DNA from: Nemertoderma westbladi
Taxonomy: Eukaryota; Xenacoelomorpha; Nemertodermatida; Nemertodermatidae
DNA: 22,107 bases
Assembly (NCBI GenBank): GCA_032718475.1
Contig: JAUCBJ010006707.1
Location: forward strand, 1 to 22,107
Direction of reading: 5' to 3'
Numbering within the stretch: position 1 is the first letter of the stretch; each line of letters starts with the position of its first letter. Both the position numbers and the translations under genes were made by a program. The notes under the pieces are model-generated. The model searched no databases, was not told where the DNA came from, and saw nothing but the letters and a program-made list of their open reading frames with translations. Below are positions 9,027-18,345 of the stretch, one piece after another.

Positions 9027-10158
9027 CTATCTTCGCGTTATTTTGTGTTTACCAATACTATAGTTGGAGCTTCGCAAACGTCGCAATCTTCGCGATATTT
9101 TGTGTTTACCAATACTATAGTTGGAACTTCGCAAACGTCGCAATCTTCGCGATATTTTGTGTTTACCAATACTATAGGGTGGAGCTTCGCAAACGTCGCA
9201 ATCTTCGCGATATTTTGTGTTTACCAATACTATAGTTGGAGCTTCGCAAACGTCGCAATCTTCGCGATATTTTGTGTTTACCAATACTATAGTTGGAGCT
9301 TCGCAAATGTCGCAATCTTCGCGATATTTTGTGTTTACCAATACTATAGTTGGAGCTTCGCAAACGTCGCAATCTTCGCGATATTTTGTGTTTACCAATA
9401 CTATAGTTGGAGCTTCGCAAACGTCGCAATCTTCGCGATATTTTGTGTTTACCAATACTATAGTTGGAACTTCGCAAACGTCGCAATCTTCGCGATATTT
9501 TGTGTTTACCAATACTATAGGGTGGAGCTTCGCAAACGTCGCAATCTTCGCGATATTTTGTGTTTACCAATACTATAGTTGGAGCTTCGCAAACGTCGCA
9601 ATCTTCGCGATATTTTGTGTTTACCAATACTATTGTTGGAGCTTCGCAAACGTCGCAATCTTCGCGATATTTTGTGTTTACCAATACTATAGTTGGAGCT
9701 TCGCAAACGTCGCAATTTTCGCGATAATTTGTGTTTACCAATACTATAGTTGGAGCTTCGCAAATGTCGCGATCTTCGCAATATTTTGTATTTACCAATA
9801 CTATAGGTGGAGCTTCGCAAACATCGCGATCTTCGCAATATTTTATGTTTACCAATACTATAGGTGGAGCTTCGCAAATGTCGCGATCTTCGTGATATTT
9901 TGTGTTTACCAATACTATAGGTGGAGCTTCACAAACGTCGCGATCTTCGCGATATTTTGTGTTTACCAATACTATAGGTGGAGCTTCGCAAACGTCGCGA
10001 TCTTCGCGATATTTTGTGTTTACCAATACTATAGGTGGATCTTCGCAAACGTCGCGATCTTTGCGATATTTTGTGTTTACCAATACTATAGGTGAGGCTT
10101 CACAAACATTGCGATCTTCGCGATATTTTGTGTTTACCAATACTATAGGTGGAGCTCT
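9027..10158 (+). repeat. 57-bp satellite, left array (about 20 copies)
   Basis: The unit is 57-58 bp, marked by accaatactatag every 57 bases (for example 9051, 9108, 9165, 9223, 9280) and by gcttcgcaaacgtcgc. CpG content is high against an AT-rich background. Outer units carry caatcttcgc and end in gttgg; inner units (from about 9750) carry cgatcttcgc and ggtgg, so homogenisation is local. All long open frames across it on both strands come from the lack of stops in the unit and are not genes. Confidence 0.9.
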
Positions 10159-10800
10159 GCGAACGATATAACCAATATACAAATGCGATGATTCAGCGTG
10201 AGCTTACCGCCGTCCATGCCGCTAGGGGGCGTCCTGGCAATAGTAGTGAGAGCGAGGTGACTGCGGTCATTAACCTGGTGGAGCCGGAACTGTCGGAAAA
10301 TCCCAGGCCCATTATCTGTAAGTTTGAGTACCGCGGTCGGGCCACCAAACTTTTTGTTCGTAGGTTGCATGGTCTAGTACTAAGGTCTTGCACACGGCCA
10401 GTGCGGTTTCTTCACACAACTGCCAAACTGCGCCAATCACTACCATCATTGAAACATCCGGTTCCAGATATTCTTGCGTCTAACATCGTTTATTCTTTCT
10501 CTTGTCCTGCTTGTAAGTGGGAATGGAATATGTTGGACATACCATCCAGCCCTTGTTTGAACGCGTTAGACAGCATCAAGACGAGTCGACCAATGATGGT
10601 AGTGAACAAGGCAAGACAGTTCACAACCATATCATGACACACCGCGGCGAGCCCAATACACGGTGGTTTACGGACTGGCGTGAGTTCTTCAAGCATTTCA
10701 AAGTAATTGCACGGCACCCATTGCGGCCTGTCCTGCAAAAACTTGAAATGTTTTAGATACGTATGCGTCCACCCGCCATTAACAAACAGAAACGTGATTG
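10158..10800 (+). pseudogene. Penelope-like element fragment with GIY-YIG endonuclease, broken
   Basis: C-terminal part of a Penelope-like retroelement polyprotein. The first frame has a basic linker (RATKLFVRRLHG), then KLRQSLPSLKHPVPD and SNIVYSFSCPAC, the first GIY-YIG strand with its Cys pair (Tyr at 10491). A one-base shift near 10515 moves to the next frame with EYVGHT (Tyr at 10529), the helix LFERVRQHQ with the conserved Arg, and a C-terminal HPLRPVLQKLE. An in-frame TAG at 10754-10756 precedes RMRPPAINKQKRDW, which still reads as family sequence. The RT domain is absent; the left end fuses directly to the last satellite unit (ggagctctgcgaacg). The domain nicks DNA for target-primed integration. 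This copy cannot be active. Confidence 0.7.
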
Positions 10801-10911
10801 GCGCAAGTTTGAGGTGCTGCTTCCCAGTGGTTACACTTCTACCTTGTTTACCTTTACCTTTCCTTCTCCCTTGGGACCTTCTATCTATTGTCTCCTTTCT
10901 AGCACTAGCTA

Positions 10912-10938
10912 CTTGAGAAAGCCCCCATTGGGTCGAAA
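10912..10938 (+). ncRNA. Degraded hammerhead-ribozyme-like motif after the GIY-YIG fragment
   Basis: CTTGAGAAAGCCC, a short loop, GGGTCGAAACC. The arrangement resembles the hammerhead core CUGANGA, stem II (GCCC/GGGU), GAAA. Hammerhead motifs are known in the terminal repeats of Penelope-like elements, and this one sits where they occur, about 110 bases after the last coding motif. The first core box is altered (CTTGAGA), so activity is unlikely. Confidence 0.45.
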
Positions 10939-10943
10939 CCTAC

Positions 10944-10971
10944 TGATCAGCTGACAGTTGTCAGCTGATCA
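10944..10971. repeat. Perfect 28-bp palindrome
   Basis: Arms TGATCAGCTGACA and TGTCAGCTGATCA separated by GT, six bases after the hammerhead-like GAAA box. In RNA it would form a 13-bp hairpin; a stem III role is possible, but the spacing is not canonical. Confidence 0.85.
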
Positions 10972-11224
10972 CTGATTGCATGCAACGTCTACAGGTCAGT
11001 TGCTTTTTTACTGTTTCATTTGTACTGCATACCTACCGGTAAGGTTTTTACTTCATTGCTTGACAATTAAATAAAAGTATCACTATATTGCATTAACTCA
11101 AGCTTTTTAATTCTAATTATATAATATTAGTATTGTTATAACCGAATTCTGGAATGTTATATATATATATACATATAAATATATGGTGTAAAATAATATT
11201 CTTGAATTCCAAGTATTGGTGTAG

Positions 11225-11365
11225 GCCTTCCAGAAATTTGGAAATGTTTGCGAAGCCCCGCCTATAGCATTGTTAAATAATATTAATAAAGGTTCTGATA
11301 TTTCACAAAAATCGCGACGTTTGCGAAATTTCGCGTTTTTCGCAATCTTCGTAAAAATTTTGAAG
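11225..11365 (-). repeat. Old degenerate copy of the foldback arm inside the element
   Basis: tgtttgcgaagccccgcctatagcatt, at 11244-11270, is a diverged satellite unit in the same orientation as the right array, followed by aaaatcgcgacgtttgcgaa and gcaatcttcg words of the sub-terminal region. It indicates an earlier round of arm duplication or an older nested insertion. Confidence 0.55.
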
Positions 11366-11526
11366 ATATTCTAGAATATATTGGTGATTTATTTAAAAAT
11401 ACTTTTTTCTCTAGAACTAAAATATATTGTTCTAGAACATAAATATTTTAATATAAAACTATAATATTTGTTTTTAATCGGTTTTCTTTCATTAAAAAAA
11501 ATATTCTAGAACATTCGCAAAGTTCA
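11366..11526. repeat. AT-rich segment with recurrent TTCTAGAA words
   Basis: Four TCTAGAA palindromes (near 11368, 11411, 11431 and 11509) in AT-rich DNA. The words ttctagaaca and tattggtgat also occur, in direct or inverted form, at 12515-12535 and 13050-13075, so the segment probably belongs to the same dispersed repeat. Confidence 0.5.
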
Positions 11527-11527
11527 G

Positions 11528-11760
11528 GACGTTTGCGAAGCTCCACCTATAGTATTGGTAAATACAAAATATCGCGGAGATCGCGACGTTTGCGAAGCTC
11601 CATCTATAGTATTGGTAAATACAAAATATCGCGGAGATCGCGACGTTTGCGAAGCTCCATCTATAGTATTGGTAAACACAAAATATCGCGAAGATTGCGA
11701 CGTTTGCGAAGCTCCATCTATAGTATTGGTAAACACAAAATATCGCAAAGATCGCGAGGT
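11528..11760 (-). repeat. 57-bp satellite, right array (four copies, inverted)
   Basis: Same unit as 9027-10158 in the opposite orientation (ctatagtattggta at about 11546, 11603, 11660 and 11717). It resembles the inner, ggtgg-type units of the left array more than the outer ones. The open frames here are shadows of the repeat. Confidence 0.9.
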
Positions 11761-11858
11761 TTTCGAAATTTTGAGATTTTTGCAATCTTCGCAAAAATCG
11801 CGACGTTTGCGAAGATCGCGAAAATCGCGAAGAATTGTTCAAAATCGTTGCCCTAATG

Positions 11859-11945
11859 CCTTCTTACCCCTTATTCATTTGTTAATAGTCCAAAAAATTT
11901 TCGCGCACAACCCTATTCAAGAAACTATAAAGAGAAGGTAATTTT
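11859..11945 (+). repeat. Right target-site duplication and remainder of the host repeat
   Basis: CCTTCTTA at 11859-11866 repeats the left duplication. The sequence then continues accccttattcat and cgcgcacaaccctatt, matching the minus strand of 4745-4835. Confidence 0.75.
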
Positions 11946-12263
11946 ATATTTTAATGGTGGAGCATAAAATAAATAATGATAGGAGAAAATGAAGTCCTTC
12001 TATATAATTTTCGAACTGGGAACATCAACATTTTGGATTAGTAGATACAATCTGGTTTGGAAACTTGTGGGCTAGGTAAATAAGGAGCTACTGGGTGCAT
12101 GGGGAGTCTTCCATTGGATCAATGGGAAGACCTCCATGAGGCATTATTCTCTCTACTATACTACCCTGGTATTAATGGTTGCTATTTATATATGTATTCT
12201 GGTATTAATGGTTGTTATTTATATGTATCTTAGTATTAATAAGGGTTGTCTTTCTTGGAAGCA
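11946..12263. other. Non-coding spacer
   Basis: AT-rich, no gene seen. Contains a short imperfect duplication, ctggtattaatggttgctatttatat at about 12167-12192 and again from 12199. Confidence 0.5.
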
Positions 12264-12498
12264 GAACAATTCGGTCCCGGACAATTCGGTCCGGACAAGT
12301 CGGTCCCGGACAATTCGGTCCCGGACAATTCGGTCCCGGACAATTCGGTCCCATTAATTTTGTGTTTTGGGACCGAATTGTCCGGGACCGAATTGTCCGG
12401 GACCGACTTGTCCTGATACTGACTAGGACAATTCGGTCCAAAAACATGCATATTAATGGGACCAAATGGTCCGGGACCGAATTGTCCAGGACCAAATT
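12264..12498. repeat. 15-bp repeat palindrome cluster 1
   Basis: Six tandem copies of acaattcggtcccgg (12264-12352), a spacer with tgtgttttgg, then three inverted copies (12369-12413), a single direct copy (12425-12439) and three decayed inverted copies (to 12498). The two arms are complementary, so the cluster can fold on itself. Frames read through it are repeat shadows. Confidence 0.9.
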
Positions 12499-12514
12499 TA
12501 ATTGGTACTATATA

Positions 12515-13090
12515 ATGGTGAATGTTCTAGAAACTTAATATATATTATTATATGGTAGCTAGTGTTTTTTTTTACTAGCTAGTATTTTTTTTTGCTAACA
12601 TTATTAGTTATGGTAGCTATGGTGTTTTTATGGAGCTTGTGTTTTAATAACTAGCTAGTAATAGTATGTATTTAAAATGTTTAAAACTGATTTTTTTTTA
12701 TATTGCGTATTGTTGTTGGTTGGTTAACAAGCCTTAAATTATTATCCTAGATAATAGCTGGATCTCATTCAGGTACTGTTATAATATCATCAATATTTAT
12801 GGTAATTAATATAATCTGCAACAGTTTAGGCCTAATTCTGAAATATCAATGTTTTCACAAATGTTTTTATAATTTCAAGGAAATGCTAGCTAGTAAAAAA
12901 ACACTAGCTACACCTTAAATAATATATAAATAATATATAATAATGTTCTCGAACACTTACCAATAACAAAAATAAAAAAAAATACAGTATTTTTTAAATT
13001 TCAAAAAATTATAGCCAGTAAATAACACTTGCTACCATAAAAAATATGTCTACTAATGTTCTAGAACATTCACCAATATCAAAAAATCAC
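12515..13090. repeat. Inverted-repeat region (CTAGCTAG / TTCTAGAAC family)
   Basis: The left side, 12515-12600, has gttctagaa, then tggtagctagtg and actagctag. The right side, 12885-13075, has the complementary order twice in tandem: ctagctagtaaaaaaacact then aatgttctcgaacacttacc, and a second pair around 13015-13070. No protein is encoded. It may be a MITE or a second foldback unit placed between the two 15-bp clusters. Confidence 0.6.
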
Positions 13091-13106
13091 GAAAAAGTTG
13101 CTACCA

Positions 13107-13325
13107 GGAACCGGATAATTCGGTCCCGGACAATTCGGTCCTAGGACAATTCGGTCCTAGGACAATTCGGTCCCGGACAATTCGGTCCCGGACAATTCGG
13201 TCCCGGACAATTCGGTCCTAGGACAATTCGGTCCCGGACAATTCGGTCGCATTTATTTAGTGTTTTGGGACCGAATTATCTGGACCGAATTGTCCAGGAC
13301 CGAATTGTCCGCTACCGAATTGTCC
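13107..13325. repeat. 15-bp repeat palindrome cluster 2
   Basis: Nine direct copies of acaattcggtcccgg or its cctagg variant (13107-13249), a spacer containing agtgttttggg almost identical to that of cluster 1, then four inverted copies (13267-13325). It has the same design as cluster 1 and probably a common origin. Confidence 0.9.
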
Positions 13326-14289
13326 TACATCCGTCTTTCTTGTGGTTATAGCATAATTTGAATCTAATATCATGTAATGGCTGTTTTGGGTTTGTACACA
13401 TAGTATTCTATCCGCACTATAATTATTGCATGTTATTTTGGATGTTATATATATTATTTATTTTACTATGTTTTATGACTATTTTACTATGTTCTCTATT
13501 TTACTGACTAATATACAGGTATAACTATTGCTTAATAAACGGATATAAAATACTCTTTATTAAGATTGGTATCTAACTGAAAAATCAGGAGATTGATTTC
13601 TAATGGAGACAAAGATTTTTGATATTTTTGAGAAGAAATAAGAAAAGATTGTTAGTGAATCCAATCCACAATGCGCTACCATTACAAAGTGGGATGGGGC
13701 CCAATTTACCAATATTAGCTAAAAGCAATTAACCAGCTAGTGAGTGAATTAACTCACTTACAGCAGACCCAATACCCAATATAGCCAAAAGCGATAGGGA
13801 ATGATATTAGCAGCCAATGAGCAGGACATATTAATTATAAGGCCACCATTGGTGCGATTATCAATTCTCAATTGGCAATCAGCTGACATCAGTTTAGTTA
13901 CAGTAGGCCGAACATTGTTCAGAGCGACAGTTGGCAATTGAACCCAGTGAGGTTGAAACTTTTTGTGGGGCGAGCGATGAAAGTAAGCGAGCTTAGCATA
14001 CCGGTACCACTAACTCAATCGGTGTGTCTGTTGATCTGTTGTTCTGTCGTTCTGTCGTGTCCAATTTTAAACGTTAATAACTCAGCCAAATGTTAATGAA
14101 ATTTAACCAAACTTGGTACACATGTAGTATGGCCAAAGTTTAGAAATTTTCCAAGTTGAATTTGCGTGGGGTTTTCGTGCACCATCTGTGTAACTGTCTT
14201 ACAGTTATAATAAACAAATCTACCCAAAAATCTACCCAAAAATTATTAGGCTTGGCATCAGCTGGTTGCTAGGAGACTACAGGATTACA
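13326..14289. other. Non-coding repeats without a gene
   Basis: No coding frame. It holds an imperfect tandem duplication (cccaatttaccaatattagc near 13690 and cccaatacccaatatagcc near 13770), the palindrome agtgagt/actcact at 13739-13759, a tctgt/ttctgtcg microsatellite at about 14026-14062, and atctacccaaaa twice at about 14218-14243. Confidence 0.5.
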
Positions 14290-15915
14290 GTACAGTAGGA
14301 ATTGGAATTGTTTATTGACATCAAAATACAGTAAAAATATTAAAAAACATAGGCTATACGTTAAACGTTACGTTACACACAACGGTACAATCGAAACTGA
14401 AACAAGTATTTACAAATTTATTCATTATTTATAATTAATTACAGTAGGCCTACAGTGTAAAATATTCGGTTTTATCGTTTGGGATATTAGATTACGGTAA
14501 GGTGTAGCTGTAGGACTTTATGGTATTGTATACTAAAAACAATAGATGAGAAACGGTTTGGTTTGAACAAATAAGTTTTTATGGGGTGCACACTAAAAAG
14601 AATCATGATGATGTAGATGTGGATATAATTACAAATATTAAAAAAGGGGAACATACAGACGCATAGGAAGCACAGGAAGGCGCACAGGGAGCATACATAC
14701 GGGCGCGGAATGATAACGGTTAACGGTACAGAGCAAAAGATAATGATGTCGGGGATAACCTCATGAGACATAGTCTCGTTTCCATGAGGGTCCCCTGGCT
14801 ATGCAGTGAATCGATCTGGCTATAAAATCATTGTTGAAACTTAATAAAAAATGAAAAATAAAAAATAAAAAAATACAGAACACGGTTACGATACGATTAA
14901 AAAAAAAAAAAAAAAAAAGAATGGAGTTTTTGTAGGGATGGTTAAAAAGAATAGATGCATTGTTCTCGGGAGGATAAAAGGCTAAGTAAGTGGGTCTTTA
15001 CTTTGTGTTTAAAGGATTCTACTGTGGTTAATTGTTTTATTTCGTTCGGGAGTTTATTCCACAGGAAGGGTCCTAAGTAGGAGAAGGCGTGCGTGGCAGT
15101 TTTGGTTTTTTTTCCGAGGAATGGTGGCGTGTGCTATGGAGGACCGTGAACGGTCGGAGAGGTAGCTAAAAGTTATAAGGGACTGGAGGTAGATGGGCGC
15201 AGTTTTCCTGTATACTTTAAACATCTGGGTCAGGATGGTTTGATGGACCCGCTCAGTGATGGGGAGCCAGTTTATTCGGATGAAGTGGGTAGAGTTGATG
15301 TGGGAGCGCGAGTCGAGATCGAGACAGAAACGGATACACTTCCGTTGGAGTGCATCAATGCGGTTACGGAGGCGGCTGGCGGTGCTCAGATACCAAACCG
15401 GGGCAGAGGAGTCGATGATCGGCTGGATTAGGGTGTTACATAGAGTACGCCGTAGTGGTTTGTCGAGTACTTGCGAGTTTCTGTGGAGGAATTTCAGGCA
15501 AGCATTTCCTCTGCGTATGACGGTTTGGGCCGAGTCGGCGCCCGAAAGAGTAGCATCGAGGGAGCAGCCCAAGTAATTCACCATTTCTGAGGTGTTGAGA
15601 CGTGCGGATCCGAAGGATACCGAGAAACTACCCGATGTGGCTAGGCGCTGGTGTGAACCAAAAAGCATGACCTTGAACTTTTCGGGGTGAATGCTATTGT
15701 TATCGACAGCCCAGGCATTTACCCTGGTCAGTGTTTCTGAGAGTGACGTTTCGATTTCCTTTAAGTTGTGTCCGGTTTTGAGGATATTTGTATCGTCGAC
15801 GTATTTCAGTGCCACCGTGAGATTTTGGCTGCTGGTGTTGGCGACGTGGTGGGTGACCTCAGTTGAAAGGGGAACGGTACAGCAGATGCTCCATCAACTC
15901 TTCTCCTGTTCATAT
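14290..15915 (-). mobile_element. CR1/L2-like non-LTR retrotransposon, 5'-truncated
   Basis: Minus-strand LINE remnant: the RT C-terminal half and tail segment (15890 to 14942), then about 650 bases of 3' UTR. The UTR contains a T20 run on the minus strand (14900-14920), and an AATAAA at about 14308-14316 on the minus strand is followed by two AATTCC units, a typical microsatellite-like LINE tail. The 5' end breaks off near the GVPQGS-type RT motif. Several frameshifts make it inactive. Confidence 0.75.
14942..15895 (-). pseudogene. CR1/L2-like reverse transcriptase, C-terminal half, frameshifted
   Basis: It begins with a decayed GVPQGS-like block (about 15860-15895), shifts frame, then LKYVDDTNIL with the catalytic YVDD at 15792-15803. 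Next come NNSIHPEKFKVMLFGS, VNYLGCSLD, LIQPIIDSSAPVW, ALQRKCIRFCLD and INWLPITERV, the usual order of CR1/L2 thumbs. A second frameshift in the T8 run near 15109-15116 moves to the frame with LGPFLWNKLPNEIK and KTHLLSLL. The stop is TAA (minus) at 14942-14944. In the family this domain copies element RNA at the nicked target. This copy is dead. Confidence 0.85.
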
Positions 15916-16608
15916 TAATTGTACCAATGTAGCAATGTTTCCAATTCCAATAGCAAAGTACAGAAATAATAATTAATATACAATACCTTACCTTAATATA
16001 TTCAATACCTATCACTAATAGATAACAATTAAACTGTCTCCTACTGTATGATGCCTACATAATAATTAAACTACTTATATAATGAAACTACTGCAGGTTA
16101 ATTCTAAATCTATAAATATTATCTACATGATGTAGGGCGGTAGTAAATACGACTACAAGTCGGGATGAATGTGCCCTGATTACAAATAATTATAATTCTA
16201 ATATAAAAAACAATAATGTCTACAAACTGTGAGCTGCAATGTCTCCAAGGAATGAGGCTTAAGGGAAAGGGTTTGATTGTTTATTTATACCTGACCTACT
16301 TTAGACAGAGTATGTTTAATTTGTTTACCTTTACTGGAGTCAATGCTTATAAATAAAACGAGGTAATCAATTTATTGTCTCTTACTGGTGATATACACTC
16401 ACTAACTAATAATATAGAGTATGAATCAGTCTGTCAATGAAGTCAGTCTGATTTGTTGGCAACTAATTCATATGTAATTGTTATTCAGTTTCGTTTATTT
16501 TTTTCGTTAGAATAAAAACGTGTCATTGTTAACTCAGGCTCGTGATATGATTACACTGTACCATGTCTAGTTTGAAAATACTGTTTGCTCTGAGCACCAG
16601 GTTTCTTC
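15916..16608. other. AT-rich non-coding spacer
   Basis: No gene, RNA or organised repeat seen. ccaattccaata at about 15941 is an inverted match to the aattggaatt tail of the LINE at 14297-14310 and may mark a boundary, but this is weak. Confidence 0.45.
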
Positions 16609-17979
16609 ACAAGGTGCCTGGACCAGGTGCCTGAACCAGTGTCTGCACCAGGTGCCTGCACCAGTGTCTGCACCAGGTATCTATACCAGGTGTCTGCACC
16701 AGTGTCTGCGTCATTGTCTGCACCAGGTGTCTGCACCATTGTCTGCACCAGGTGTCTGCACCAGTGTCTGCACCAGTGTCTGCACCAGTGTCCGCACCAG
16801 GTGTCTGCACCACTGTCTGCACAATGTGTCTGCACCATGTGTCTGCACCAGTGTCTGCACCAGGTGGCTGCACCAGTGTCTGCACCAGGTGTCTGCACCA
16901 GTGTCTGCACCAGGTGCCTGCACCAGTGTCTGCACCAGGTGTCTGCACCAGTGTCTGCCTGCACCAGGTGTCAGCACCAGGTGTCTGCACCAGGTGTCAG
17001 CACCATGTGTTTGCACCAGGTGTCTGCACCAGTGTCTGCACCACTGTCTGCACCAGTGTCTGCACCAGGTGTCTGCATCAGGTGTCTGCACCAGTATCTG
17101 CACCACTGTCTGCGCCAGGTGTCTGCACCACTGTCTGCACCAGGTTTCTGCACCACTGGCTGCACCAGGTGTCTGCACCAGGTGTCTGCACCAGGTGTCT
17201 GCACCACTGTCTGCACCAGGTGTCTGCACCACAGTGTCTGCCTGCACTAGGTATCTGCACCAGTCTCTGCACCACTGTCTGCACCGATATCTGCGCCAGG
17301 TGTCTGCACCACTGACTGCACTAGGTGTCTACAACAGTATATGCACCAGGCACCATGTGTCTGCACCACTGTCTGCAGAACTGCACCACGTGTCTGCACC
17401 ACTGTCTGCACCAGGTGTCTGTACCAGGTGTCTGCACCAGGTGTCTGCACCAGGTGTCTGCACCAGGTGTCTGCACCAGGTGTCTGCACCAGGTGTCTGC
17501 ACCACTGTCTGCACCAGTATCTGGCTGCACCAGGTATCTGCACTGCACTGTGCACCGATATCTGGGCCAGGTGTCTGCACCACTGTCTGCACACCAGGTG
17601 TCTGCACCATGTATCTGCACCACTGTCTGCACCAGGTGTCTGTACCACTGCCAGCACCAGGTGTCTGCACCAGGTATCTGTACCACTGTCTGCACCAGGT
17701 GTCTGCACCAGGTGTCTGCATCACTGTCTGCACCAGCTGTCTGCACCAGTATCTGGCTGCACCAGGTATCTGCACTGCACTGTCTGCACCGATATCTGGG
17801 CCAGGTGTCTGCACCACTGACTGGACTAGGCAGCTTAGTGTCTACACCATTCTGCCAGTATCTGCACCAGCACCACTGTCTGCACCATGTGTCTGCACCA
17901 CTGCACCACGTGTCTGCACCACTGTCTGCACTATGTGTCTGCACCAGTGTCTGCACCAGGTGTCTGCACTAGTGTCTGC
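16609..17979. repeat. Minisatellite of 12/13-bp units, CACCAG(G)TGTCTG
   Basis: About 1.37 kb of alternating 12-bp (caccagtgtctg or caccactgtctg) and 13-bp (caccaggtgtctg) units, roughly 110 copies. Longer sub-blocks are themselves duplicated: ctgcaccagtatctggctgc at about 17511 and again at about 17745, and gatatctg near 17286, 17558 and 17791. Stop codons are rare in any frame because of the unit sequence, so open frames up to 443 codons on + and several on - run through it. Their Cys/His/Gln-rich translations look like repeat artefacts. Confidence 0.95.
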
Positions 17980-17983
17980 TTAA
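17980..17983 (+). repeat. TTAA target site, left
   Basis: TTAA next to CCCTATTA, matching TTAA at 20335-20338 after the inverted end. Confidence 0.8.
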
Positions 17984-18345
17984 CCCTATTAAACCCGGGG
18001 GGGGGGGGGGGGTGTCAATATGACCCTCCCGTGGTTTTTTTATTATAATTCTGAAACAAACGCAGTTGGGAATCTGAAATTTTATGACGTTTCCTAAAAA
18101 TCTATTGTCTTCCTAGTAGTGAAAACCGCTTTCAAAAATATGGGTAGTTTTCGAGTTATAGCACCATTTTCTAACCCTACTTTTGGCACTTTTTTTGAGA
18201 CGTTTTTTGAAAATTACATTTCATTAAATATTAATTGTAACATCTCTATTTTTGATTTATACCGGTTTTTTGGTGTTAGCAATTGGATGGAATTCATATA
18301 AATTTATTTAGAAATTTCAAACTTGTTTTTTTCGGCGGGTGTCCT
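17984..18345 (+). repeat. Left-arm copy 1 of the piggyBac-like element
   Basis: About 360 bases closely similar to 18780-19130: same G tract, gtggttttt, ctgaaacaaacgcagttggg, gtagttttcgagttatagc and ggtgttagcaattgga in order, with scattered substitutions. After it come 430 bases not repeated in copy 2. Confidence 0.85.

Larger units (their letters stand above)
8923..11858. mobile_element. Foldback-type transposon with satellite arms (TU/FB/hAT-like)
   Basis: A 2936-bp insertion flanked by an exact 8-bp duplication. The termini are inverted: left GAGTATGGCAACGATTTTG and right (minus) CATTAGGGCAACGATTTTG, continuing with strong similarity through GAACAWTTCTTCGCGATTTT for about 100 bases. Each arm then becomes an array of a 57-bp repeat, pointing inward from both ends: about 20 copies left, four right. 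The plan of TIRs made of tandem repeats with 8-9 bp duplications is that of Drosophila FB and sea-urchin TU foldback elements; 8-bp duplications and the GGGCAACG end also fit hAT transposase mobilisation. The middle (10158-11527) has a Penelope-type GIY-YIG fragment and older repeat debris. No transposase is present. Confidence 0.75.

Noticed and set aside
9027-10158. CRISPR-like array
   Set aside because: Whole units are near-identical with no unique spacers, and the DNA is eukaryotic.
9027-10182. Open frames of 160-336 codons in the 57-bp array as repeat proteins
   Set aside because: 57 is a multiple of 3 and the unit has no stop in several frames, so all are by-products of the satellite. 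Both strands are open.
12205-12538. Open frames through 12.2-12.5 kb as Pro/Cys/Asn-rich peptides
   Set aside because: They are translations of the 15-bp repeat and its inverse on both strands.
16652-17983. 443-codon open frame on + (and long minus frames) across 16.6-18.0 kb as a Cys-rich protein gene
   Set aside because: The frames exist on both strands because the 12/13-bp repeat lacks stop codons. There is no start context and no family similarity, and the frame shifts with every 12-to-13 switch.
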